NCBI GenBank assembly: GCA_964425755.1
Contig: CAYRNY010000004.1
Location: forward strand, 62,001-126,000
Length of the DNA: 64,000 nt
Direction: 5' to 3'
DNA from: CAYRNY01 sp964425755
Lineage (GTDB): Bacteria; Chloroflexota; Anaerolineae; Aggregatilineales; Aggregatilineaceae
The notes under the pieces were generated by a model. It did not search any database. It worked only from the letters and a program-made list of their open reading frames with translations, and was not told where the DNA came from. The translations under genes and the position numbers were made by a program. Numbering within the stretch: position 1 is the stretch's first letter; each line of letters begins with the position of its first letter. Below are positions 45,382-54,665 of this stretch, in pieces.

Positions 45382-48050
45382 TGAGTGCCGGATGCCTGGG
45401 CCGCGTGCAGCGAATAGGTCTTCACCTGGTGTGGCGCGAGCGTGTCCGCCACGCCGTTACCGGTCACTGGCATATCGCGGAGCGGGGTTTCGATGTGCGT
45501 GACCTCGTGGGCGCCGTCCACCGTCGCAGCGTTCAGCGTCACGCTCACGTCAGCCGCTTCAGGCGCGAGGTTCCACAAGCGAACGATGGTGTTCGGCTGG
45601 TCATCTGGCGACAGCCCGGCGAAGTTGTCGTCCGCCGGTTTCAACGCCCACAGCAGCACGTCCGGATCGGAGACCGCCAGCAGCGAGAACGTATCCGCCG
45701 GGTAGGCGGCAGCCCGGCCATGTACCGTGCCCGTCACCAGCGGGTTCTGGTGCTCCAGGGCGAAGCGCATCGCCGCGACCGGATCGTAGACTTCACGCGT
45801 GCGCAGCGCGAACCGCTGTATGAAGGTGCTGTCGCCGCCCTGGTCGGGAATACCAAACGGGCCTGTACCGGCTTCCCCTTTGCTACCGGCCATGACCGCG
45901 ATCTGTGGCGTATCCACGTCAAGCTGGTCCGGCGTGCTCGCGCCGAGCTTCATGAAGTAGCAGTCGCTGTTGGAGAGCGTCACACCAACGCTGTCGCTGC
46001 CTGACATGTCCGCGAAGTGGTTCAACGTCAGCCAGTCGTAACGCGCGTTGCGCGGCGAATAGTGCCCACCCTGCGTGGCGAGTTTGGCGCGCAGCACCGC
46101 GCCGACCTCTTCGTGCCACACATCCGGCGCGTCCAGGTTGAACCCGAAGCCCCAGGTGACCGTATCGCCGAAGTTCTGCGTGATCGTGTTGTGGATCAGG
46201 ATCGCGTCCAGCCCGCGCACGAACGTGATGCGGGTGGTGTGGCTGAGGGGACCGCTCGCGGTGGCGCGCAGCGTCACCGTCACCGGGCCGGCGTGTTCAA
46301 GCTCAAGCGTGCCTTCACCGGGGCCGAGGTCGTTGATGAACCGGCCCGCGACCTCGCGGGCGAACTCGCGGTTATCGCGCTGCTTGTCGACCAGGCTGAC
46401 GATAGCGCCGCGCCCGGACAGCGTCACGATGTAGCGCTCATTTTCGATCACGTTGTCGCGCACCTGCGCCGCGTCGTTAAATGTCTCGCCGGCGCCGCTG
46501 CGAATTTCGAACACTTTGTAGCCGGTGGGCGGCACGTCCTGCGCCAGGATGCGAAGCTGCCGCACGCCATCGACTTCCACGATCTGCGACGGCGTTTCCT
46601 CGCCGGTCGTCACGTCAACCACGTGCACCGGGTCCGCACCATCGTAATGCAGGTCGGCGTAGCTCGTGCGGGACCAGCTCAGCGCGTTGAAGACGAAAAA
46701 GCGCGGCGCTGTCCCTTCCGCAGCGATCAGGTCCCCGGTGCTCTGAACGGCGTCGTCTTGCAGTCCTTGCACATACGCGGCAAGCTCGCTCGCCAGCCGG
46801 CGCTGCCACGCGATGCGCGCAGGGCCGAACGAGTCGAAGCGACCGGCGACCCCCCAGTTATGCTCCCAGAACAGCCCCAGGTCCATCCAGGCCTGGTCGC
46901 GTGCTTCGGCCCGCCCTGCCATGATGGCCGGGTCGACCAGCGCCACGAGCGTCGCCAGCGCCTCGGCGTTGCGCAACTGCTCGACCGAGCGTTTCACACT
47001 GGCCGAGACCTCCGCCAGCGCCGTGCAGTAGATATCCCACTCGTTGCCGAAGCTCAGCGCGACGGACGGAATCTCAGCGCCGTACGTCGCCTCAAAATCC
47101 TCGAAGAAGTCGACCTGGTTCGACACGATCACGCGGCGGCGATCGGTTGTCTTTTCGCGTGCCACGCGCGGGAAGTCCTTAGTCAATGTCCTGAGTTCGT
47201 CCCAACCTTTGCCGAACGCGCCAATGACGCGGTAGGGGTAGTGCTCCAGGAAGACCGGATCGCTGTCGACAAAGTCCACGACCTCATCCGTCAGCATCGC
47301 TTCGGCGTAGCCCCCGATGCTCTTGTTGCTGCCGAACAGCGAGTTCCACTTCATCAGAATCCGGTTTCGGTCGAGTCCCTCGGCCCAGTAGATTTCGTGC
47401 TCGCGCATGGCGGCGTTTGGGACGCGGGTATCGCAGTTGCAGATGCCTTTCCAGCTATACTGGGCACCCGACCCCGCCCACAGCGAGACTAACCCCAGCG
47501 GCAGGGTCTGGTTTTCCATGGCGATCGCCATCTGGACCTGCAGGTCATAGCGCCGTTCGATCTGCCCGGCGTAGTACATGCCGCGCAGGACCGCCTCGGC
47601 GGGCGCGCCGCCCAGGCAGACCACGAGCGCGTTCAGCGGGAAGCTGAAGTGCCCGTCCCGGATGCGGTTGATCAGGCGTTCGAAAGCCGCCTGTGATTTG
47701 CGCCGTTCGTACGTCCAGATCCAGTAACTGCCGTCGCAGTTCCAGCGGCTTTGAAAATCGACCGGGTCACCTGCCGTCGCGTCGCTAAGGTCGAGATAGT
47801 AATCGATCATCTCAACGAACGCCTGGTGATAGGTTTCTTCGTCACCCGCCCAGAAAAGATCGGTGTGATCGTCAGGGGCAAGGTAGATGCGTTTCTGGTC
47901 CGTTTGCAGGAACTGCGCAGCGGATGCCGTGTGCAACGAGAGCATCTGCGCAGTGAGCGCGCCCATCCCCAGCTTGAGAAAGTCGCGCCGGGACAGGTGC
48001 TGTCGTGTTGGCTGTGAATCAGATGCCGGTTGGGGCCGTTTGTAGGTCAT
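45378..48050 (-). CDS. Tat-exported GH38-like (alpha-mannosidase-fold) protein
   Basis: This is an 890-aa exported protein with a twin-arginine signal (LSRRDFLKLGMGALTAQ, residues about 19-35). The mature part follows the GH38 plan: N-terminal barrel starting IYLAPDDHTDLFWAGDEE, where the His-x-Asp zinc motif of GH38 is recognisable, a helical middle domain, and a large C-terminal beta domain. The region that normally holds the nucleophile Asp reads IAMENQTLPLGLVSLW and lacks it, so it may be a divergent subfamily (DUF5054-like) or inactive. ATG 48050 follows GGAAG. First gene of a coupled set with the acyltransferase fusion and a GT-C protein. Confidence 0.7.
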   Translation of the reverse strand: MTYKRPQPASDSQPTRQHLSRRDFLKLGMGALTAQMLSLHTASAAQFLQTDQKRIYLAPDDHTDLFWAGDEETYHQAFVEMIDYYLDLSDATAGDPVDFQSRWNCDGSYWIWTYERRKSQAAFERLINRIRDGHFSFPLNALVVCLGGAPAEAVLRGMYYAGQIERRYDLQVQMAIAMENQTLPLGLVSLWAGSGAQYSWKGICNCDTRVPNAAMREHEIYWAEGLDRNRILMKWNSLFGSNKSIGGYAEAMLTDEVVDFVDSDPVFLEHYPYRVIGAFGKGWDELRTLTKDFPRVAREKTTDRRRVIVSNQVDFFEDFEATYGAEIPSVALSFGNEWDIYCTALAEVSASVKRSVEQLRNAEALATLVALVDPAIMAGRAEARDQAWMDLGLFWEHNWGVAGRFDSFGPARIAWQRRLASELAAYVQGLQDDAVQSTGDLIAAEGTAPRFFVFNALSWSRTSYADLHYDGADPVHVVDVTTGEETPSQIVEVDGVRQLRILAQDVPPTGYKVFEIRSGAGETFNDAAQVRDNVIENERYIVTLSGRGAIVSLVDKQRDNREFAREVAGRFINDLGPGEGTLELEHAGPVTVTLRATASGPLSHTTRITFVRGLDAILIHNTITQNFGDTVTWGFGFNLDAPDVWHEEVGAVLRAKLATQGGHYSPRNARYDWLTLNHFADMSGSDSVGVTLSNSDCYFMKLGASTPDQLDVDTPQIAVMAGSKGEAGTGPFGIPDQGGDSTFIQRFALRTREVYDPVAAMRFALEHQNPLVTGTVHGRAAAYPADTFSLLAVSDPDVLLWALKPADDNFAGLSPDDQPNTIVRLWNLAPEAADVSVTLNAATVDGAHEVTHIETPLRDMPVTGNGVADTLAPHQVKTYSLHAAQASGTQ

Positions 48051-48141
48051 TATGACTTCCAATCAACGATAGTCGGACGGGATGTAGGAAGGGTGGCAAC
48101 AGCGAGATGGACGGTCCGGGTGCGGCTGATCGCAACGATGA

Positions 48142-48558
48142 TCAATCTTCACTGCGGGCGATGGTAAAAAGCCCCAAGATGATCAGCCCCACGCTGAGCA
48201 ATCGCAGCGGCGAGAGCTGCTCGCCGTACAGCAGCGTGCCACCGATCAAGATCGCGACGTAGTTCAGGCTCAGGAACGGGTAGGCGAAACTGAGGTCGGT
48301 TTCCATCAACGCCACCAGCCACAACAACGCACTGATGCCGAAGAACGCGAGTCCGACCAGGATGTACGGGGTTGTGATCAACTGGATGATCATGTCCAGG
48401 CTGATCTGCAGTTCGCCAATGATGTTAAGCCCGGCTTTAAACGAGAGCTGGCCCAGGGACGACAGCAGCACGCTCGTCAAGATCAGCGCGATCGCCGGAA
48501 CGTCGATCGACCGCGTCGCGCGATCGGCTAGATTGGCTTGTTCCAGTTCGAGTTTCAT
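48142..48558 (-). CDS. Small EamA/SMR-type membrane protein (ArnE/F-like)
   Basis: This is a 138-aa protein with a hydrophilic 20-residue start and four predicted helices, typical of the small multidrug-resistance/ArnE-ArnF group. Ordered features: SSLGQLSFKAGLNIIGE, YILVGLAFFGISALLWLVAL, DLSFAYPFLSLNYVAILIGG, LLSVGLIILGL. ArnE and ArnF form a pair that flips undecaprenyl-phosphate-linked aminoarabinose. A second such protein lies at 51569-51925, and the ArnT-like gene lies between them. GGGAGAT precedes the start. Confidence 0.8.
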   Translation of the reverse strand: MKLELEQANLADRATRSIDVPAIALILTSVLLSSLGQLSFKAGLNIIGELQISLDMIIQLITTPYILVGLAFFGISALLWLVALMETDLSFAYPFLSLNYVAILIGGTLLYGEQLSPLRLLSVGLIILGLFTIARSED

Positions 48559-48642
48559 AGCAGGATCTCCCTTTGCTTGAACGTATTTGCGTCATGATAG
48601 GGGCGGGGTTCGGCACGGGTTGCGCGGCGATTAACCATCGCT

Positions 48643-50229
48643 TCACTCGCGCGCCTTGCGCCGGTAGATGTCGTATTCGTCAATTGATGCGACCAGTTCG
48701 TAAGCGGTGAGGCGCTCTGGCGGGTAGATCTCGGCCATCTTTCCAAACGTGCCCACGATGACATAGTCCGGGTCAACGTAATCACGAAAATCATAGACGT
48801 CCTGCCCGGTTGGCCCGTCACGGTGATCGACGTTGGCATACGACTCGATGACCTGGGGCGGGTAGTGGAAGGTGTAGTCACTGATCACGCCAAGCTCCAT
48901 CTCCCAGGTCTCGATCAGCGCGTCTTCAGGGACGTGCTCATCGAGGTAATCCACTACCTGGTAAGGCACCGTGTCGCCCGCAAACGCCGTCGTGAACACG
49001 AGCCGGAACCCGGGCAGCAGCACCGCCACGACCGCGAAGCTCAACACGATCAGGTAGACCATCTCGCGCCGTTTCAAGTCCGCCGGGTTGAGCATGGCAT
49101 GGCGCAAGCCCTGCCAGTCGATGCGATAGCCGTCGGTCAGCCTGTAGAGCAGGTGCGCGACAAAATACGTGCTGAACAGCACGGCAGGCACCGCGAACCG
49201 GACCCATCCCACCGAGACGACGTAAAAGCCCGCACTGGCCACGAGGAAGATCCACAGCACGCTCCAGCGGAAGCCGTCCCTGTCACGCGGGATGCTCAAC
49301 GCGAAGCCGTAAAGCGCAGCGGCGACGAACAGGCCGCCATAGACCTTGTCCCCGGTGAGGCGGTAGAGGTTCTCCCCGATGATCTGGGGCTGTAACACCA
49401 AAAAGCCGCTTTGCCCCGCCGAACGGAGTTCTTCCAAATCCTGCTGCGGATCGCGCATATCAGCGCCGAGCAAGAACAGCACATAATACGTCCAGGCGAG
49501 ATACATAAGACTCGCGACGACGAGGGGGATGATGCCGTAACGCCAGTTGTGCTGGCGGTGCCACACACGCTCGACGATCATGATCAGGCCGATGCTGGGC
49601 AGGATGAACACCGCGAACTGGTTTTTGGTGATGCTCGCCAGCCCCATCAGCACGCCCACCGCAACCAGCGACAGGATGGTATGACGGTCCCGGTACAGCC
49701 ACAGCACCAGCCCGGCGACCAGGAAAAACAGGCCCGGAACCTCGCCCAACACGTGGCGGGCGTAGTAGAAAAAGTCCAGCCCCGGACTCAGCAGCGCCAG
49801 CCCCACCGCCACAAGCGCCAGGCGCCTGTTGTGAAGTACCGTCCCCAGCGCGAACATCGCGGCCAGCAGCGCGTATCCATAGGCTACGATGACCAGCCGC
49901 GCCGCCGTCATGCTGACTCCCACCGCTTTATACACCAGCGCGATCGGCACGATGACCGTCGGACCGGTGCTCACGACGGGGCCGGTGAAGCGGTAGCCCT
50001 CGCTGCTGGAGTCGGCGTAAATGCCGTGTAAGGCGTAGTTCTTGGCGACGTGCAGGTACGAGCCTTCGTCATGCCGCAGGGTGGCAAAAACGTCCAGCCG
50101 GTAAAGCATCAAGAACGTCAGCACGACCAGCGCCATGCCGACCACGCCGTATTCCCATACCTTGCGCTGCGAAAGCCCGGACCTGATGACGGGGGCCCGG
50201 TGTGTCGTTTCATTGATCAGTCTGCTCAT
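48643..50229 (-). CDS. GT39/ArnT-like membrane glycosyltransferase
   Basis: This is a 528-aa multi-pass protein (about 11 helices) of the ArnT/PMT (GT-C) type. The first external loop has the catalytic acidic pair in LRHDEGSYLHVAKNYALHGIYA, then the usual TGPTVIVPIALVYKAVGV and ARHVLGEVPGLFF. A soluble tail (about 430-528) follows. Such enzymes transfer a sugar from a polyprenyl-phosphate to a lipid, protein or glycan outside the membrane. It overlaps the FAD oxidoreductase gene by 4 nt. Confidence 0.82.
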   Translation of the reverse strand: MSRLINETTHRAPVIRSGLSQRKVWEYGVVGMALVVLTFLMLYRLDVFATLRHDEGSYLHVAKNYALHGIYADSSSEGYRFTGPVVSTGPTVIVPIALVYKAVGVSMTAARLVIVAYGYALLAAMFALGTVLHNRRLALVAVGLALLSPGLDFFYYARHVLGEVPGLFFLVAGLVLWLYRDRHTILSLVAVGVLMGLASITKNQFAVFILPSIGLIMIVERVWHRQHNWRYGIIPLVVASLMYLAWTYYVLFLLGADMRDPQQDLEELRSAGQSGFLVLQPQIIGENLYRLTGDKVYGGLFVAAALYGFALSIPRDRDGFRWSVLWIFLVASAGFYVVSVGWVRFAVPAVLFSTYFVAHLLYRLTDGYRIDWQGLRHAMLNPADLKRREMVYLIVLSFAVVAVLLPGFRLVFTTAFAGDTVPYQVVDYLDEHVPEDALIETWEMELGVISDYTFHYPPQVIESYANVDHRDGPTGQDVYDFRDYVDPDYVIVGTFGKMAEIYPPERLTAYELVASIDEYDIYRRKARE

Positions 50230-51563
50230 CGTACAGCTTCCAGTTCTGTGACAACCATGTCAGCCACTCTTGCCGCCAAACGCGTCACCGATTCGCCGTT
50301 GTTCAGGTCGGGGTAGACCATCGCCGTGTTCGCCATGTAGAAGTTGCTCACCGGGGTTTTGATCGTCGGGATCTGGTCGGACGTCCCGATCGGGCGCAGC
50401 GGCTCCACCAGCCGCGCCCGTTGGACCATAAACGCGCGGATCCATTCCTCTTGAAACTCCGGGAACATGTGCTTGAGATGCGCCAGCCATTCACTCTTGA
50501 CTTTCTCGTCCGGCCAGCGCGCGATCTCACTCTGCCACGTGATGTACTTGGGCAGGTAGACCAGGTGGTGATTGCCGACATGCACGGGATCGATCAGGTT
50601 CGTCGTCTCCACCACCGCCGTGAACGGTATCGTCTCGTCGGTGATGTTCAGCACGTAATACGGCGTCAGCGCGCGGTCCAGGATCAGCAGCGGGCACATC
50701 ACGCCCAGGTATTCCTGGCCTGCCAGTTGCTCGCGGAACTCAGCCGGGGCGTCGGGGATCAGCGTGGCGAGGACCGGCGAGGGCAGCGTGCTGATCACGG
50801 CGTCATAGTGCTGCGTGCCCTCGGGCGTGCGCACACCTGCCGCGCGCCCGTCCTCGATTACGATCTCTTCCACCGCCGTGTTGAGGCAGAACGCGACCTG
50901 GCGTGTCTCGCAGTGCGCGATCATCGCCTCGATCAGCGAATAGTAGCCGCCCTCGAGATAGCACATCATCTCCTGCGAGGTCACGCCCTGGCGCGTGCTC
51001 AACATGCGGCGCAGGCGCGACCAGATGTACGTCGCCGGGATGTCCTCGATGGGCAGCGTGTCGAACTTGGCACGCAGCAGCGGCTTCCAGACCTTGCGAA
51101 ACACTTGCCGCCCGCTGACGCGCAGCAGCCATTGCTCGACCGGGACGGTGTCCATCGTCTGCCAGTCACGTTGAAACTGCGCGTAAAAGATTTGCAGCCC
51201 CAGGCGGAAGCGCCCCACCAGCGAGAGCGGTGGAAAGCGCAGCAGGTCTAGCGGCGAATCGAACGAATACAGCTTGCCGTCGTCGTAGAAGCCCTGCCTG
51301 GTCTTGGTGAAATGCAGGCGGTCCGCTACACCGGTTTCCTGGATCAGCCGCTGCATTGACATGTCGCTGCTCAGGATGGTGTGGTAGAAGCGGTCCAGCC
51401 GGTGCCCTTGATAGTCGATGTAGCTGGCGAGACCGCCGAGCGAGTTCTGCCGCTCGTAGACGGTCACGCGCAGTCCCTGTTGCGAGAGCAAATACGCGAG
51501 CGTGACGCCCGATATCCCCCCACCAATGACGGCGATGTGTCTGGCGTTGTTGTGTACTGTCAC
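50226..51563 (-). CDS. FAD-dependent oxidoreductase, protoporphyrinogen-oxidase/UGM-like
   Basis: This is a 445-aa flavoprotein of the amine-oxidase/UDP-galactopyranose-mutase superfamily. The FAD fold starts at AVIGGGISGVTLAYLLSQQG, followed by VYERQNSLGGLASY; FAD contacts recur near the end (SNFYMANTAMVYPDLNNGESV). It lacks specific UGM residues I could identify. Related proteins are often in surface glycan clusters with GT39 and GT2 genes. It sits 5 nt behind an ArnE/F-like gene and overlaps the ArnT-like gene, suggesting action on a lipid-linked sugar or on the polyprenyl carrier. No signal peptide. Confidence 0.75.
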   Translation of the reverse strand: MTVHNNARHIAVIGGGISGVTLAYLLSQQGLRVTVYERQNSLGGLASYIDYQGHRLDRFYHTILSSDMSMQRLIQETGVADRLHFTKTRQGFYDDGKLYSFDSPLDLLRFPPLSLVGRFRLGLQIFYAQFQRDWQTMDTVPVEQWLLRVSGRQVFRKVWKPLLRAKFDTLPIEDIPATYIWSRLRRMLSTRQGVTSQEMMCYLEGGYYSLIEAMIAHCETRQVAFCLNTAVEEIVIEDGRAAGVRTPEGTQHYDAVISTLPSPVLATLIPDAPAEFREQLAGQEYLGVMCPLLILDRALTPYYVLNITDETIPFTAVVETTNLIDPVHVGNHHLVYLPKYITWQSEIARWPDEKVKSEWLAHLKHMFPEFQEEWIRAFMVQRARLVEPLRPIGTSDQIPTIKTPVSNFYMANTAMVYPDLNNGESVTRLAARVADMVVTELEAVR

Positions 51564-51568
51564 GATAG

Positions 51569-51925
51569 TTAACCTGCGCTCAAGCCTACGAAGATGACCC
51601 CACTGATGATGATCAGGACACCCAACAGGCGCGTTGGGCTGATGTGTTCTTTAAACAAGACGTGCGAGCCGATGATGATGCCCACGTAACCGAGACTTGC
51701 GAACGGGTAGACGTAGGTTATCTCGGCGCGCGACAACGCCATCAGCCAGAAGAACACGCCCGTGCCGTAAATCGTCAACCCGCCGACAACCCACTTCGAG
51801 GTGGCGATTGACGTGAGCACGGCTCCGCTGCCGGATGTCGCGATCTTTTGCATGCCTTGTTTGAGCGCCAGTTGCCCGAAGACGCTGCAGATCGTGCTGA
51901 TGAGGATGAACAGGATGATCAACAT
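51569..51925 (-). CDS. Small EamA/SMR-type membrane protein (ArnE/F-like)
   Basis: This is a 118-aa protein with four helices, partner-like to the protein at 48142-48558: TICSVFGQLALKQGMQK, YGTGVFFWLMALSRAEITY, VYPFASLGYVGIIIGSH, LLGVLIIISGVIFVG. Both have the SMR-style GQ...K in helix 1 and YPF near helix 3. The pair probably forms a hetero-dimer that flips a lipid-linked sugar. The FAD oxidoreductase starts 5 nt later. Confidence 0.8.
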   Translation of the reverse strand: MLIILFILISTICSVFGQLALKQGMQKIATSGSGAVLTSIATSKWVVGGLTIYGTGVFFWLMALSRAEITYVYPFASLGYVGIIIGSHVLFKEHISPTRLLGVLIIISGVIFVGLSAG

Positions 51926-52035
51926 AATGTTTTGGTTCCCCGTTGCTATGGAAGGTCGATGTACCAGGAAGCGTTTGATAGACGGCGGGCACGGTGGCGC
52001 GCCGCCGTTGATCGCGTGGCCGGGTGAGAGTCGGA

Positions 52036-54285
52036 CTACGAGCGGTGGTCCCTGTCACCGGCGGGCGCGTTCCGGTTGCGGCGGCGCTGCCGCAGCCAGC
52101 CCCAGGACAGGCGGCCAAACAGTGCCAGCACCACCACCCCGGTAGCCAGCGCGCCGATTCCCACATTCCGCGCCTGTGTTGGACTCTTGCCCACCCAGCA
52201 CTGTAGTGCGGCGTTACCGTCCAGCGCGGCACGCATCGCCTTGACGACACGGCTGTCAGGCGTGCGGAAGGACAATTCATCCGAGACGGCGATCTGCCCG
52301 TTCTCGCCAACAGCCATGATGCGCGCGAAGTACTCGGTATCCGGCCACAGGATGGCTGTCTCCAGCGCGTGCAGACGGGAGTAATCTTCCAGGAGCAAAA
52401 AGCCATGCGACTCGTTGGTGTGCCCTGCGCGTTCGCCCAGCCAGATTTGCCCCTGGGTTTTGACGTCCGTCCACCATTGGAATTCGGCGATGCGGCCCTG
52501 GGTGGTGATGCCAACCAGCGGCGTGCTGATGTTGATGTCGGAGATGGTGGGCGCGGGCGCGGAGGCGGGAATGAACGCGGCTTCCCCGTACCCGACGACA
52601 CCCTCTTCGCCATCCAATACCAGCGAGTCGACCGGCGACGCGGGCTGGACTCCCATATCCGCCAGCACGTTGTAGGTGATCTGCTGGATGTAGGGGTCCG
52701 TTTCAACCGGCTCGATCCCTTGCGCGCCCAGCCCCCAGGACCATTGAATCGTGCCGGCGGCGAAGACGATCGCGCCGCTTGGCGCGACGTAGCGCGTGAC
52801 ATTTGTCGTCGCGAAGTCCGAGGTGCCGTTTTCGGAATTACCCGCGTCCAGCAAAACGAAACCGTACACCGGCGTGGCGGCCAGGATGTCGAGATTCTCC
52901 GGCGAGTACCCGTTGTCAACGGCGGCATCCCATTCCCAGCCGATCACCCGGTCCCCGATGTTGACGTAGGTTTCCGGCGGCATATCCTGCAAGTCCGTGT
53001 GCCGGTAGATCGGGTCGTCCGTGTAACGGGCATCAACGCGCAGCGGGAAGTAAAACGAGTCGTTGTCGCCGATGTACATCACGCCGAGCAAGCTGTTCTC
53101 CGGATCGTTGACTCCTTCCGGGTCGCGCCAGGTCCCGGTCGGGTGGCCGCTGGGATCGGGACGTCCGGCCTCGGTCGTCTTGTACGTGACGATCACGCTA
53201 TCCGGCTCGCCGGTCCAGGGATCGGGTTCCAGGCGCACGCGCCAGTAAGCGATATTGGCGCCGAAAAAACCGATGTGGACGCCCGCGTCGCGGGCCTCGG
53301 TGATGGCGTCGCGCATCTCCTGGGTCCAGTACTCGTCGTGGCCCACCGACAGAAACACGCGGTGATCCAGCAGCTCGTTCGCCGTATCCGGCTTGCCGGA
53401 GCGATGCGTGTCCAGGTTGGTGGTGTAGGCGACGTCATATCCCTGCGCCTCCAGCCACTGCACCATCGGGTATTCGACGCGGAAATAGTTGTTGAAGAAA
53501 TTGGCCGTGATGCCCATGCCCGGGCCAAAAGGCCGGTAGAGCGAGACCTTCACGCCGCGTGCGGCCAGCGAATCGGTTTCGCAGGTGCCGCTGTTGAACG
53601 TGTAAACCGATTTGCCGCCGAAGTTATTGTAGGCGTGGTACGTGAATAAGCTTTGCTGGTAGAGAATGTCGGCCCCGGAGTCGTCGTCACGCACGACGAA
53701 AAGCATGTATGCCTCTCCGTTCGTGTCCGCGCGCGTCAGCTTGGCGACGTAAATGCCTGTGGTCCAGTCATCAGGAATGGTCAGCGAATGTGACGCGGAC
53801 CAGTTGCTGCAACTGGTCAGACCGGTTGTGTACAGATCGTTGTCGCAGGCAGGTTGCTCAGTGCCTTCCAGCTCTACCGCGTCGATGAAGCGCCCCCCGG
53901 TGCCCTGGTAGTACCCGCTGCGGTAAATCGCGATCTCAAAGCGTGGCGCGCCGGTATTGACGAAAAAATCGACGCTTGCGCCCTTATTCACGCTGGGAGG
54001 ATAGGCGAACCCCTCGATGTCGCCCAGGTCGTTCTTGACGATCCAGTCGCTGGTGCCGGGCAGGCAGTTTTCCGCGACGATCGGGTTGTCCGGCGCAGCG
54101 CAGGGATCATCCTGCCTGAGCGAACCGCTGAACGGCTGCGCTCCGGTCTGGCTAACCCCGGTGTCGACCGGGGCCGCCTGCACTGTCATCGCAGCCCCGC
54201 CACGAGTCAATGCTGCTGGCCCACTCGAAAGTACGATCAGCCCGCCAACGACAGCGATCGTGCCCCACATGAAGAGTCTGTTCAT
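52036..54285 (-). CDS. Exported N,N-dimethylformamidase-beta-like protein with C-terminal anchor
   Basis: This is a 749-aa protein: signal sequence (about 1-38, cleavage near VQA), a region with paired cysteines (DPCAAPDNPIVAENCLPG), a beta-sandwich (SVDFFVNTGAPRFEIAIYRSGYY), and a Rossmann-like core similar to the beta subunit of N,N-dimethylformamidase, with FLSVGHDEYWTQEMRDAI and GANIAYWRVRLEP. A fibronectin-like domain (about 570-680) leads to a hydrophobic anchor near 715-735 and an Arg-rich tail. Many such secreted bacterial proteins have no known activity; formamidase action is not implied. GAAGGTGA precedes ATG 54285. It begins the operon running to the ArnE/F-like genes (110-nt gap). 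Confidence 0.7.
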   Translation of the reverse strand: MNRLFMWGTIAVVGGLIVLSSGPAALTRGGAAMTVQAAPVDTGVSQTGAQPFSGSLRQDDPCAAPDNPIVAENCLPGTSDWIVKNDLGDIEGFAYPPSVNKGASVDFFVNTGAPRFEIAIYRSGYYQGTGGRFIDAVELEGTEQPACDNDLYTTGLTSCSNWSASHSLTIPDDWTTGIYVAKLTRADTNGEAYMLFVVRDDDSGADILYQQSLFTYHAYNNFGGKSVYTFNSGTCETDSLAARGVKVSLYRPFGPGMGITANFFNNYFRVEYPMVQWLEAQGYDVAYTTNLDTHRSGKPDTANELLDHRVFLSVGHDEYWTQEMRDAITEARDAGVHIGFFGANIAYWRVRLEPDPWTGEPDSVIVTYKTTEAGRPDPSGHPTGTWRDPEGVNDPENSLLGVMYIGDNDSFYFPLRVDARYTDDPIYRHTDLQDMPPETYVNIGDRVIGWEWDAAVDNGYSPENLDILAATPVYGFVLLDAGNSENGTSDFATTNVTRYVAPSGAIVFAAGTIQWSWGLGAQGIEPVETDPYIQQITYNVLADMGVQPASPVDSLVLDGEEGVVGYGEAAFIPASAPAPTISDINISTPLVGITTQGRIAEFQWWTDVKTQGQIWLGERAGHTNESHGFLLLEDYSRLHALETAILWPDTEYFARIMAVGENGQIAVSDELSFRTPDSRVVKAMRAALDGNAALQCWVGKSPTQARNVGIGALATGVVVLALFGRLSWGWLRQRRRNRNAPAGDRDHRS

Positions 54286-54665
54286 TTTTCACCTTCGTTT
54301 ATATGACCAGTAGACGAAACGGCGCGCTCAGGGTGTTGTTGGCGTTGGGTTGGGCAGGCGTTGACGGATGGCAGCATGGTGGAGAAATACAGGGGCGGTG
54401 GGCGCGTTTATAACGCTCGCCACAACGCTTGAGCGCGTCCGGCACACAGTTTTTGATTCTTGCTTTATTGTTTGGATATGCCCTCGCCAGTCTTCCTTAA
54501 ACTAAAAACAACTCTATGTCATTTAAATAAAAATTTGTAAAAAGTGGTACCGTGCTCCTACAATTATGATACAATGTAATAGATGCAAAAAATCCCGTGT
54601 GAGATCATGGTTTGAATCGAGTAAAGTTGCAGTCTGTGGGTGTCATGCCCTAGAAGGGTTCGTAC
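54286..54665. other. 380-bp AT-rich intergenic region
   Basis: No gene is supported. Bases about 54440-54600 are much more AT-rich than their surroundings. TATGAT and TACAAT (54565-54575) look like -10 boxes for the small membrane protein but lack a good -35. A - strand TATAAA (54412-54407) could serve the DMFase-like gene. A CxxC-containing 77-codon frame from 54566 overlaps the small gene and has no ribosome site. Confidence 0.4.

Noticed and set aside
46017..47492. A 491-codon + strand open frame inside the GH38-like gene
   Set aside because: Arg/His-rich translation without motifs, antisense to a well-supported Tat-exported protein.
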